From Bacteroidota bacterium (GTDB lineage Bacteria; Bacteroidota; Bacteroidia; Bacteroidales; Prolixibacteraceae), in NCBI GenBank assembly GCA_030698405.1, contig JAUYMU010000112.1, forward strand, positions 16,554 through 80,553: 64,000 nucleotides of DNA, in the 5' to 3' direction. Shown here in pieces: positions 8,886 to 17,295 of the stretch; positions within the stretch are counted from its first letter, which is position 1; every line of letters begins with the position of its first letter. The notes beneath the pieces were generated by a model, which ran no database searches, had not been told where the DNA came from, and saw nothing but the letters and a program-made list of their open reading frames with translations. A program made the translations under genes and the position numbers.

Positions 8886-10268
8886 ATGAAACTAAAATTA
8901 GCTTGCCTTATGGCGGCATTTACCGTTCTGTTTACTGCTCAAAATCTTACGGCGCAACCATATCTTCCCACCTGGGAATCGCTCGACTCGCACAAAATGC
9001 CCGAATGGTACGACGACGCCAAAATCGGATTGAGCATGCACTGGGGCGTTTATGCAGTTCCGGCATGGGCTCCGCGCGACAAAGGAATCTCATATGCTGA
9101 GTGGTATGGCCACAAAATGCACGATAAAAAGAACCCAACTTACCAATATCACCGCGAAAAATATGGCGATACAACTTATGACGATTTTATTCCTCAGTGG
9201 AAAGCCGAGTCGTATAACCCAACTGAATGGGCGAAGTTTGCAAAAAATATGGGAGCCAAATACATGTTTATCACCTCAAAGCACCACGACGGATTTTGCT
9301 TGTGGCCAACGAAATATACCGATAGAAACTCCATGAAAATGGGTCCTAAAAAAGATATTTTAGGTGAGTATTTTGCCGCCGCGCGTAAGGAAGGGCTTAA
9401 AGTCGGACTTTATTATTCGTTGTACGAATGGCACAATCCGCTTTATACAGGCAAAGACATTCCTTATGCCGGACTGAAAAAAGTTGACAATTATGTCGAT
9501 GATTTTATGATACCGCAAATCAAGGAACTGATTGAATTGTACCATCCTGATTTTTTCTATTTCGATGGAGAATGGGATCATCCGGAACCGTTCTGGAAAA
9601 TGAAGGAAGTGGTTGCTTATTACTACAACGAGGCTGCCAAAAGAAATCAGGAAGTATTTGTGAACGATCGTTTCGGTAGTGAAGATCGCGGGAAACACGG
9701 CGATTTATACAATGTTGAATACAGCTACAATGATGCCAGTTTGGGTATTCTTACACACAAATGGTCGTTCTGGCAAGGCATCGCAAAAACTTTTGGTTAC
9801 AACCAGGATACCGACATGGAAGATTGCCTGAGCCCGAAAGAATTCATCGATAAAACAATCGACGGAGTGGCCCGCAATGGAAATTTCGACATCAATGTTG
9901 GCCCGACGGCTGCCGGTTTAATTCCCGAATACGAACAATATCCGCTCCTGAAACTGGGCGAATGGCTGAAAGTGAACGGGGAAGCTATTTACGGAACCCG
10001 TCCATGGAAAATTCAGGTTGAAGGTGATGCGCGATTTACTTCAAAAGACGATTTTGTTTATGCCACTTTCCTGAAATGGGCTGGCGATGAATTTAAACTG
10101 AAGTCGGTAAAACCTGTTGAAGGTTCGAAAATCACAATGCTCGGTGTTCCCGGAAACCTGGACTGGACCTGGAATGAGGAAAATGGCCTGACCATAAATT
10201 ATCCGCGGCAAAAAGCCCGTCCAACTTCGTGCAGTTATGCATGGGCATTCAAAATCAAGGTGAAATAG
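8886..10268 (+). CDS. Alpha-L-fucosidase, glycoside hydrolase family 29
   Basis: 460 residues with a signal peptide ending near LTAQ. Family marks are WYDDAKIGLSMHWGVYAVPAW near the start, FITSKHHDGFCLWPTKYTD, and FYFDGEWDHPE, where Asp227 is the expected nucleophile. It removes fucose from glycans in the periplasm or outside the cell. It lies 42 bp after the GH16 gene, so it may be co-transcribed with it. The short C-terminal beta domain ends in ASCSYAWAFKIKVK-like sequence and carries no sorting tail. Together with GH27 and GH16 it suggests a glucan or galactan backbone with fucose and galactose decorations (inference). Confidence 0.92.
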   Translation: MKLKLACLMAAFTVLFTAQNLTAQPYLPTWESLDSHKMPEWYDDAKIGLSMHWGVYAVPAWAPRDKGISYAEWYGHKMHDKKNPTYQYHREKYGDTTYDDFIPQWKAESYNPTEWAKFAKNMGAKYMFITSKHHDGFCLWPTKYTDRNSMKMGPKKDILGEYFAAARKEGLKVGLYYSLYEWHNPLYTGKDIPYAGLKKVDNYVDDFMIPQIKELIELYHPDFFYFDGEWDHPEPFWKMKEVVAYYYNEAAKRNQEVFVNDRFGSEDRGKHGDLYNVEYSYNDASLGILTHKWSFWQGIAKTFGYNQDTDMEDCLSPKEFIDKTIDGVARNGNFDINVGPTAAGLIPEYEQYPLLKLGEWLKVNGEAIYGTRPWKIQVEGDARFTSKDDFVYATFLKWAGDEFKLKSVKPVEGSKITMLGVPGNLDWTWNEENGLTINYPRQKARPTSCSYAWAFKIKVK

Positions 10269-10273
10269 AAAAT

Positions 10274-11782
10274 TTAATTGATTAGAATTACTTTTTGTAC
10301 CATGTTTTCAGAAGCATTGTTCGCTCTTACCAGGTAAGTGCCCGACAATAAACCATCGCCCAGTGAATAGGTATGTAATCCTGGTTCAATCAGGCCATTC
10401 ACAAGTGTTTGTACAAGTTTCCCGCTGACCGAATAAGCAGAAATATTTACTTCCTGTTTTTCAGAAATTGAAAGGGCAATATGTATCCGGGAGTTTGTTG
10501 GGTTCGGGAATACGTTCAGTTCAAATTTTCCTGAAGGCTGCACATTTGAAGAGGTACTTCGCTCTGACACAAAAAGAAACTGGGGAGTTTCGGTTAGTTT
10601 CAGCTCAATTTTATCGTCAGTAATCGGTGGAATGATGGTGTCGCCATCCATGTCGAGGTCGGCTGGCAAGATGGAATATGCCGATTTAATCAGGAAACCA
10701 GGAACAAACTGGTAATTCGTTTGCGTTCCATTGTCTGTATTCGAACCGGTTCTGCGGGTCCAAAGTGCGAACACTTTTTCGGACTTCGCAGGATTGGTAA
10801 ATTCCAGACAGTAAATTTCGTTGTTTCCTGAAAGTTGTTTGTACGAAACCGCGCTGGAATATTCATATTTCCCCAATGTATTTTGCATGGTCGCCAAATA
10901 ATAGTACGATTTCTTTTTGGCATACTTCGAAGCTTTGTCTGTCAACAAACCGCTCGACGAATACTGAAGGATATCTTTACTGTTTCCATCGGTATCCATA
11001 AACAGAAAGGCTTTTTCGAAACCTAATTTAAGCAACACCAAATAAGACCGAAGAATATAATTGGCCTGCTGTTGGGCGGGCGCGTAAGTGTATGAATGTT
11101 TGTTGTCGGGCGCAAGATAGGTGTCCCAGCCAAATTCAGTCATCCAAACCGGAATGTCAGGCAAAACACGGTTTTTCCACCTGAAATAATTGCGGTACTT
11201 AACTTCGTAACCATATTTCTCATTTTCAGGCGAATATCCATTGGTCATATCGGTGCAATAGTGGTGTACGTTCAATACATCAAACGGAACGCGGCCACCC
11301 GAAGCTTTCAGCACATTGTTCACATATACAGTATCCGACGAAGCCATTCCGGCCATCACATGTTTGGCATCTGGGTCAACCGATTTGATTCCCAGCAGCG
11401 GATATTCGGCGGTGGTTTGCACCCCAAAACCATCGTGCACCGCGTTGCAGTATTTGGCGTAACTGGCAGCCGTCCAAAGGGGCGATTTCCAGGTATAGTC
11501 CGGTTCATTGTCGTCCTCGTAATATTTAATCATGTTCAGCCCGGTAGCTTTGTCAGCAGTTTCGAGCAACGAAGTGTTTATCTTTTTCGAACCATAACGG
11601 GCAACCAACTGCCCAATAAATTCTAGGCGTTCCAAATAATCAGAAGCATTGGCGCCTGTTCCCGAATTATTTGGAATTGGCGAAATCCCTACCCACGAAG
11701 GTTTTCCCAACACATCAATCAACACGTTGATTCCATAATTGGTGACAATCAGGAATGTAAACAGGAATAAGATTGATTTCAT
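10274..11782 (-). CDS. T9SS-sorted clan-A glycosidase-like protein, N-terminus apparently shortened
   Basis: 502 residues, convergent with the fucosidase (5 bp gap). A TIM-barrel glycosidase pattern is visible: YYEDDNEPD with the likely acid/base Glu, and PVWMTEFGWD with the likely nucleophile Glu, as in clan GH-A families such as GH39. A T9SS type A sorting domain starts near VFPNPTNSRI. The N-terminus is odd: a hydrophobic MKSILFLFTFLIV runs straight into YGINVLIDVLGKPSW, which resembles an internal barrel strand, so the first barrel units are missing. No upstream continuation is visible in the adjacent 440 bp. It may be inactive or misfolded, or a diverged short form. Family assignment beyond clan A is uncertain. 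Confidence 0.65.
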   Translation of the reverse strand: MKSILFLFTFLIVTNYGINVLIDVLGKPSWVGISPIPNNSGTGANASDYLERLEFIGQLVARYGSKKINTSLLETADKATGLNMIKYYEDDNEPDYTWKSPLWTAASYAKYCNAVHDGFGVQTTAEYPLLGIKSVDPDAKHVMAGMASSDTVYVNNVLKASGGRVPFDVLNVHHYCTDMTNGYSPENEKYGYEVKYRNYFRWKNRVLPDIPVWMTEFGWDTYLAPDNKHSYTYAPAQQQANYILRSYLVLLKLGFEKAFLFMDTDGNSKDILQYSSSGLLTDKASKYAKKKSYYYLATMQNTLGKYEYSSAVSYKQLSGNNEIYCLEFTNPAKSEKVFALWTRRTGSNTDNGTQTNYQFVPGFLIKSAYSILPADLDMDGDTIIPPITDDKIELKLTETPQFLFVSERSTSSNVQPSGKFELNVFPNPTNSRIHIALSISEKQEVNISAYSVSGKLVQTLVNGLIEPGLHTYSLGDGLLSGTYLVRANNASENMVQKVILIN

Positions 11783-12224
11783 GGTCGGATATGGTTAAGC
11801 GAACCAAAGGTAAAATTTTTGAAGTGTCAGTAAAATAATTGCTTAAACAAATCGAAGGGAAAATATCCATTTTCATTTTGACAGCCCATTTAAATTTATA
11901 TGAGTATCCGCTTGTTTACCCAAGCTATCCTTTGCCGTCAGCTTCAGCTGACGGACAGATTGGAGACCACGGTGAAAGGCTTTAGCCACAGTGTATTGGC
12001 CTAAAGTCCATGTGTCACATTTCCCCTTCAACCGTTGACTAAAGTCAACGGCAAAGGATAATCGCTCAATATTTAACTATTTAGGTACACAACCGGATAC
12101 TCATATAAATTTATTTAGGAATTGCTAAAATCGTCAACGTAATGACTAAATTAACAGTAAATTCGTCAACGTAATGACTGAATTAATAGTTTCAATTATG
12201 TAATTATTTGTAATCTTATTGAAT
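11783..12224. other. Divergent intergenic region holding a MITE-like element
   Basis: This 442-bp gap between two divergent genes has no convincing ORF. Half of it is the inverted-repeat element at 11891-12113. Just right of the element, GTCAACGTAATGACT occurs twice, near 12132 and 12164, as a short direct repeat in front of the isomerase gene. Confidence 0.6.
11891..12113. repeat. 223-bp MITE-like inverted-repeat element, copy 1
   Basis: Perfect 20-bp terminal inverted repeats: 11891-11910 (TAAATTTATATGAGTATCCG) and 12094-12113. Inside are nested hairpins, including CTATCCTTTGCCGTC near 11925 against GACGGCAAAGGATA-like sequence near 12047, and a central GGCTTTAGCC hairpin. The copy at 15242-15450 shares its ends, order and central hairpin. 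It has no coding capacity. It is either a non-autonomous mobile element or a structured intergenic repeat. Confidence 0.75.
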
Positions 12225-13121
12225 ATGAACCGAAATCATAAGCATCAACTTAGGATAATTGTCATCCTTCTTTTCCTGATCACAAGCCTTCCTTTGGCAG
12301 GAATCGCGCAGCAAAAACTTCCACCGAAATTAAAAACCAGCCTGAATGCCTATTCGTTCAATGGTTCGCTGATGAAAGGCGAAATGAATCTGGACGATCT
12401 ATTGGAGTATTGCGCTGCCAATCAGTTCGATGCTGTAGATATTACCGCATATTATTTCCCGGGTTATCCTGAAGTTCCTTCGGATGAATATTTGTACCAT
12501 ATCAAACAAAAAGCTTTTTTGCTTGGGCTGGAAATTAGCGGAACCGGTGTGCGCAACGATTTTACCGATCCTGATCCGGCCAGGCGAAAAGCAAGTGTTG
12601 AGTTGGTGAAAAAATGGATCATCGCTTCCGAAAAAATGGGAATTCCGGTCATTCGGGTTTTCTCCGGAGTGGCAGACACTAAAGATATTCCGCGTGAAAA
12701 GGTTGTAGATTATTTGGTGAAAGACCTGAAAGAATGTGCTGAATTTGGCAAAGCGCATGGGGTTATAGTGGGAATACAAAACCACCACGATTTTATCAAA
12801 ACTGCCGACGAGACGATCGAAATCATCCAACGTGTTAATTCCGATTGGTTCGGATTAATTCTGGATATTGGCAGCTTTCGCACCGATCCGTACAGTGAAA
12901 TAGAAAAGACAATTCCATACGCGGTAAGCTGGCAGTTGAAAGAAAACTTATACTTCGCTGGTGTGGAGCAAAAAACAGACCTGAACAAACTGATGAAGAT
13001 TATTCAGCAATCGGGTTATCGTGGATATATTCCATTGGAGACGCTGGGTGCAGGCGACCCGAAAGTGAAAGTTGCAGGTTTCCTGAAAGAAATCAGAGAG
13101 GCAATGAAATCGGTTTATTAA
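12225..13121 (+). CDS. Exported sugar phosphate isomerase/epimerase-like TIM-barrel protein
   Basis: 298 residues. I prefer the ATG at 12225 to the TTG two codons earlier. The signal peptide ends near GIAQ. The body matches the xylose-isomerase-like (AP endonuclease 2) TIM-barrel family: SLNAYSFN at strand 1, FDAVDITAYYFPGY, GIPVIRVFSG, VGIQNHHDF, GLILDIGSF and YIPLETLGAGD at the last strand. These carry the usual His/Asp/Glu metal ligands. Secreted members are common in Bacteroidota and probably act on free sugars or polyols in the periplasm; the substrate is unknown. The gene is followed after 96 bp by the O-methyltransferase gene. Confidence 0.85.
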   Translation: MNRNHKHQLRIIVILLFLITSLPLAGIAQQKLPPKLKTSLNAYSFNGSLMKGEMNLDDLLEYCAANQFDAVDITAYYFPGYPEVPSDEYLYHIKQKAFLLGLEISGTGVRNDFTDPDPARRKASVELVKKWIIASEKMGIPVIRVFSGVADTKDIPREKVVDYLVKDLKECAEFGKAHGVIVGIQNHHDFIKTADETIEIIQRVNSDWFGLILDIGSFRTDPYSEIEKTIPYAVSWQLKENLYFAGVEQKTDLNKLMKIIQQSGYRGYIPLETLGAGDPKVKVAGFLKEIREAMKSVY

Positions 13122-13217
13122 ACCTTTTCAGGAAAAAACAATCTAAGCAATCAGGAAAAATGATTGACAGAATATTTGTCAAAAAAGATCTTAATATTTA
13201 TTTAAAATCAGAAGAGT

Positions 13218-13874
13218 ATGAAAACGAAAATGATTGGTCTTATTCTTTGCCTGCTTTTAACCGCTACGATTGTTCCGATCCAATTAAAAGCGCAGGCTTT
13301 AAAGGAAAATCCTGTACTCGATGCACAAGTGAAAAAATTTCTTTCCGAGAATTCCGGGCGATGGCATGATATGAATGTTCCGACGAATGACGCGCAGTTA
13401 CTTTACGACCTCGTTATAAAAGGTAAATACACAAGTGCGCTTGAGATTGGCACTTCAACCGGTCTTTCAGGAATTTATATTGCCTGGGCGCTCAGCAAAA
13501 CCGGAGGGAAGCTGATTACCATTGACATTGATGAAGACAGGCACAAGATTGCACTCCGTAATTTTAAGGAAGCCGGTCTTTCGGAATACATTGACGCCCG
13601 GCTTGCCGATGCCCATACACTTGTGAAAGAACTTAAAGGACCGTTTGATTTTGTATTCAGCGATGCAGATAAAAACTGGTATAAAAACTATTTTATTGAC
13701 GTTGACCCCAAACTTAAAGTCGGCGGTTGTTACACCACCCACAATATTTCGGAAAGAAGACGAATGGGTGAGGGTGATTACCTGGAGTACATCAGAAGCC
13801 TTAAAAACTATGAGACCACTTTGAATTCAGCAGGTGGCGGTTTACTGATAAGCTACAAAAGAGCAGAAAAATAA
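13218..13874 (+). CDS. SAM-dependent O-methyltransferase with an N-terminal signal peptide
   Basis: 218 residues, of the class I methyltransferase fold, COMT-like family 3: SALEIGTSTGLSGIYIAWAL (SAM-binding GxSTG loop), ITIDIDEDRH, FDFVFSDADKNWY with the metal-binding Asp, and GGCYTTHNI. Such enzymes methylate hydroxyls of small molecules using SAM. The odd feature is the first 26 residues, a good Sec signal peptide (MIGLILCLLLTATIVPIQ, then LKAQA), although SAM is not normally present in the periplasm. A later ATG (residue 5) would not remove it. It is 11 bp from the permease gene, so the two are probably co-transcribed. Confidence 0.85.
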   Translation: MKTKMIGLILCLLLTATIVPIQLKAQALKENPVLDAQVKKFLSENSGRWHDMNVPTNDAQLLYDLVIKGKYTSALEIGTSTGLSGIYIAWALSKTGGKLITIDIDEDRHKIALRNFKEAGLSEYIDARLADAHTLVKELKGPFDFVFSDADKNWYKNYFIDVDPKLKVGGCYTTHNISERRRMGEGDYLEYIRSLKNYETTLNSAGGGLLISYKRAEK

Positions 13875-13885
13875 CAGGTTCCGTC

Positions 13886-15241
13886 ATGGCTGAAGACAAT
13901 CTGCAACGAAAACTCGGGCTCTTTCCTGCAACGAATATAGTTGTTGCCAATATGATTGGCGCCGGGATTTTTACCACCTCGGGTCTTTTGATGGCTGGGC
14001 TGAACAATCCGCTGTTAATGTTGGCATTGTGGGTCGTTGGAGGAGTGATTGCACTTTGCGGTGCACTTTCATACGGAGAACTTGGCGCCGCAATGCCGGG
14101 CGCCGGAGGCGAGTATCTTTTCCTGTCGAAACTCTATCATCCGCTGTTTGGTTTTCTGAGCGGATGGGTTTCGTTCGTGGTTGGTTTTTCGGCTCCGATT
14201 GCAGCTTCGGCCATGGGTTTCAGCGAATATTTCTGCCGGGCATTGCCTTCAATTCCTGGCTGGTTCGAGAGTACCGGAATCATGAATCAGGATGTCACCC
14301 GAACATTTCTTTCAGTAAGCGTAATCCTGATATTTACCTTTATTCATTACCGTGGAATAAAAACAGGCGCACTCATTCAGAATATCCTCACACTGCTTAA
14401 AGTAGCACTCATTGTTTTCCTTTTGCTGGCAGGATTTCTTTCAGGGAATGGCGACATCAGCAATTTCAGCACAGGCGGCGGGATCACTTCAGGATTTGGC
14501 GGTTGGAAAACCATCGGACTTTCGCTGATGTGGATCATGTTTGCATACAGCGGGTGGAACGCTTCAACTTATCTCGGCGCCGAAATAAAAAACCCGTCAA
14601 AAATACTGCCCCGGTCGCTCATAGCCGGAGCCGGAATTGTGATGCTTTTGTATCTTGGCCTGAATGTATTGTACATATACAGTATAAATCCGGATGAAAT
14701 GAAAGGGGTCATTTCGATCGGTGGCCTTGCAATGGGAAATCTGTTCGGAAAATCAGCTGATACGCTCTTTTCGTTACTGATCGCTTTTGCACTTTTCTCT
14801 TCACTAAGTGCGTTTATAATTATCGGGCCAAGAGTGTATTACTCCATGGCAAAAGACGGACTGTTTTTCAAATCGGTTGCCAACATCCATCCAAAATTTC
14901 AGGTTCCTTCCAATTCAATTGTACTACAAGCTGTCATCGCGATCATCCTTACCCTATCCGGAACTTTCGAGCAAATCCTGACCTATATGGGATTCGCATT
15001 GGGTATATTTCCGATACTGACGGTGATAGGTATTCTCAAATTAAGAAAAGAACAGCCAGCGGCGATTAAAATGGCCGGATTTCCTTTTACTCAGATCATT
15101 TATGTTACAACCGGAGTCGGCATTCTTGTTCTGGCTTATCTTGAAAGGCCTGTTGAATCATCAATAGCCTTGCTGACAGTCATTACCGGGATTCCGGCTT
15201 ATTATATATTTAAAAGAACAACAAAACGGCACAAAACTTAA
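13886..15241 (+). CDS. APC-family amino acid permease
   Basis: 451 residues, about 12 membrane helices. The first helix carries NMIGAGIFTTSG, the broken-helix substrate site typical of the amino acid/polyamine/organocation (APC) superfamily, followed by GALSYGELGAAMPGAGGEY. It imports or exchanges amino acids across the inner membrane; the substrate cannot be read from sequence. It starts 11 bp after the methyltransferase gene. Its TAA stop (15239-15241) directly abuts the inverted-repeat element at 15242. Confidence 0.92.
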   Translation: MAEDNLQRKLGLFPATNIVVANMIGAGIFTTSGLLMAGLNNPLLMLALWVVGGVIALCGALSYGELGAAMPGAGGEYLFLSKLYHPLFGFLSGWVSFVVGFSAPIAASAMGFSEYFCRALPSIPGWFESTGIMNQDVTRTFLSVSVILIFTFIHYRGIKTGALIQNILTLLKVALIVFLLLAGFLSGNGDISNFSTGGGITSGFGGWKTIGLSLMWIMFAYSGWNASTYLGAEIKNPSKILPRSLIAGAGIVMLLYLGLNVLYIYSINPDEMKGVISIGGLAMGNLFGKSADTLFSLLIAFALFSSLSAFIIIGPRVYYSMAKDGLFFKSVANIHPKFQVPSNSIVLQAVIAIILTLSGTFEQILTYMGFALGIFPILTVIGILKLRKEQPAAIKMAGFPFTQIIYVTTGVGILVLAYLERPVESSIALLTVITGIPAYYIFKRTTKRHKT

Positions 15242-15450
15242 TATGATTATCCGGCTGTGTACCCAAGATATCATTTGCCGTCCCGATTCATCGGGGCGGA
15301 TAAATTGATGATCGCGGCCAATGGCTTTAGCCACAGCATTTTGGGCTAAAGCCAATAATTTTTGCTCAATTCAACCCGTTGCCTAAAGGCGAACGGCAAA
15401 TGATATTTTTGCATTATTCAACTGTATAGGTACTCAGCCGGATACTCATA
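15242..15450. repeat. 209-bp MITE-like inverted-repeat element, copy 2
   Basis: Ends 15242-15263 (TATGATTATCCGGCTGTGTACC) and 15429-15450 are complementary at 20 of 22 positions. The interior repeats the plan of copy 1: CATTTGCCGTC near 15272 against GAACGGCAAATGATA near 15391, and a central hairpin GGCTTTAGCC...GGCTAAAGCC around 15323-15353. The element starts on the base after the permease stop codon. The remaining 164 bp to the next gene shows no further feature. Confidence 0.75.
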
Positions 15451-15614
15451 AAACCTTATATTCGGAAGTGTTCTTCTTTGCGCTCAGAATGACACCTCGG
15501 GAACTGTTAAAGAAACCTTAAAGTTTAGTTAAGCATTAAACCTTTTATTTTCAGATCTATCCAAGGTGTAATTTTAGCAAAGTTTCAGAAAACATATTTT
15601 AAAAATTAGAAATT

Positions 15615-16100
15615 ATGAAAACAAAAATTTTAATGCTTGTAGTATTGATGAGTATGTCGGTTGTAATTTTTGCACAACCCATTGATCGGGGCGGTAAAAA
15701 ATCCTTTATCGAACGAGATAAGGTATTGCTCATGAACGAAGGACAAAGAGGTCCCGGAAACGGAATGAACCTGACCGATGCCCAGAAAGAAGCGTTTAAA
15801 CAAAGTATGCTGGCTACACAAAAACAGATTCAGCCAATCCGCAACGAACTTGGAGAAGCCAACGCCCGTCAGAAAACGCTGACAACTGCTGAAAAGCCAG
15901 ATTTGAATGCCATCAACAAAAACATTGAAAAGATTGGCGCTTTGAAAGTTGAAATGGCTAAAATTCAGGCAAAACATCGCCTTGAAATGCGTGCCCAACT
16001 AACAGACGAACAACGTTTGAAATTTGACGCCCACAAAGGAATGATGAGACAAGGAAAAGGGCAAAGGGGAATGAAACATGGCATGAGAATGCAAGGATAA
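15615..16100 (+). CDS. Spy/CpxP-like periplasmic protein (LTxxQ motif)
   Basis: 161 residues with a signal peptide ending VIFAQ. Two LTxxQ-type motifs, LTDAQ at about 53 and LTDEQ at about 137, flank a long charged helical region, as in Spy/CpxP family proteins that sense or protect against envelope stress and metals. The C-terminus is Met, Gly and Lys rich (MMRQGKGQRGMKHGMRMQG), which could bind metal. It stands alone in its own transcription unit. A chaperone role is inferred from the family. Confidence 0.8.
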   Translation: MKTKILMLVVLMSMSVVIFAQPIDRGGKKSFIERDKVLLMNEGQRGPGNGMNLTDAQKEAFKQSMLATQKQIQPIRNELGEANARQKTLTTAEKPDLNAINKNIEKIGALKVEMAKIQAKHRLEMRAQLTDEQRLKFDAHKGMMRQGKGQRGMKHGMRMQG

Positions 16101-16161
16101 AATTTCAGTAAAAATAAAGGAGATCCTTTTACAGAACCTCCCTTTCAAATAACCCCTAAAA

Positions 16162-17073
16162 TTAACCCCTAAAAAAAAGTGCTTTTACAATGAGTGAAGC
16201 CATCTTCGGATTTTCCTTCAATCGGCGGGTCGAATACCCAAACCAGTCTTTTCCGAAAGGAACGTAAACACGCATTTTATGCCCTTTTTGTACAATACTG
16301 CTCCTGAGTTCGGGGGTGACACCGTAAAGCATCTGGAACTCATATTTAGTTTTGTCAATTTTTTTCTCCCTGATAATCTCAAATGCTTTTTCAACCAGTT
16401 GTTTGTCGTGTGTTGCAATTCCAACATACATGTTATGATCAAGCATATAATTCAGGTCATCAATGTAGTGTTCCTGAATTTTTTCAAACGACTTGAATGC
16501 AATTTGTTTCGGTTCCACATAAATTCCTTTGCAAAGCCTGAAATTGAGTGGAGTACCGTTTAAATGAATTGAACTCATATTCTGCAAATCATTTTTAGTC
16601 CGTCGCAAGTAAGCCTGCAAAACCAAACCAACATTGGCCGGATATTTTTGCTGAAGATTGCGGTAAAGTTCAATTTCAATATCCACGCATTGCGAGTCTT
16701 CCATGTCGATGCGAATAAAGCTTTTCTTTTCCGCAGCTATTTTAACCACCTCTTCAATGTTGGCCAGGCAAACTTCCTTGTCAATCAGCAAACCAAACAT
16801 GGTAGGTTTAAGCGAAAAATTTCCAACAATTCCTTCCGAAGTAAACCGTTCGATAATTTCGATGTATTGTTTTTTGTTTTCTTCTGCCTGTTCGATGGTT
16901 TTGATGAATTCGCCAAGTAAATCAACGGTAACTTCAATTCCCTGTTGGTTCAACTGGCGGCAAGCCTTTAGCCCGTCTTCAATTGTTTCCCCGGCAATAT
17001 AGCGTTTGGAAAAAATCCAGATCAGCTTTTGGGGCATATAAGGCAATGCGTTTGCGAGTAATTGATTGAACAT
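16162..17073 (-). CDS. Proline dehydrogenase
   Basis: 303 residues from the ATG at 17073; a TTG seven codons upstream is also open. The FAD-dependent TIM barrel is visible: VTVDLLGEF, SLKPTMFGL with the FAD/substrate Lys, FIRIDMEDS, LVLQAYLRRT, FRLCKGIY, VGIATHD, FQMLYGV and the signature YSTRRLKENP near the C-terminus, whose two Arg bind the proline carboxylate. It oxidises proline to pyrroline-5-carboxylate at the membrane. The size fits the short monofunctional PRODH; no P5C dehydrogenase gene lies nearby. Confidence 0.9.
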   Translation of the reverse strand: MFNQLLANALPYMPQKLIWIFSKRYIAGETIEDGLKACRQLNQQGIEVTVDLLGEFIKTIEQAEENKKQYIEIIERFTSEGIVGNFSLKPTMFGLLIDKEVCLANIEEVVKIAAEKKSFIRIDMEDSQCVDIEIELYRNLQQKYPANVGLVLQAYLRRTKNDLQNMSSIHLNGTPLNFRLCKGIYVEPKQIAFKSFEKIQEHYIDDLNYMLDHNMYVGIATHDKQLVEKAFEIIREKKIDKTKYEFQMLYGVTPELRSSIVQKGHKMRVYVPFGKDWFGYSTRRLKENPKMASLIVKALFFRG

Positions 17074-17262
17074 GTTATGTTGATTTCTTTTCAAAATTTA
17101 TAAGGTAAAAATACTTCACCTGAAAGCTTGAATTCAATGATGTTTATCAAGGTCAACTTATGATTTTACACAGCTTTTTATTAGTTATTTCTCCTGAATA
17201 GGGTTTCGTACATTGAAGGGAAAAATAATCGGGATAAAAGGTGTTTACTGATATTAAATTTT

Positions 17263-17270
17263 TATTTTTG
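17263..17270 (+). promoter_or_regulatory. Putative -7 promoter element for the OmpH-like gene
   Basis: TATTTTTG matches the Bacteroidota -7 consensus TAnnTTTG and lies 25 bp before the ATG at 17296. No clear -33 TTG box was found at the usual distance, so this is tentative. Confidence 0.4.
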
Positions 17271-17295
17271 GGCAAAATTTATTGATTCGACGTAT

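Noticed and set aside
11096..11626. 176-codon open frame opposite the clan-A glycosidase gene
   Set aside because: Antisense shadow; the other strand has catalytic motifs and a T9SS domain.
11891..12113. tRNA or riboswitch in the structured intergenic element
   Set aside because: Its pairing is that of terminal and nested inverted repeats, and a second copy lies after an unrelated gene; no tRNA arms or known aptamer motif.
13160..13369. 69-codon open frame overlapping the start of the O-methyltransferase gene
   Set aside because: It overlaps the methyltransferase start in another frame and has no recognisable content; the methyltransferase frame has a signal peptide and full motifs.
14029..14400. 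123-codon open frame inside the APC permease gene
   Set aside because: Alternative frame of a conserved membrane protein; Arg-rich and unstructured.
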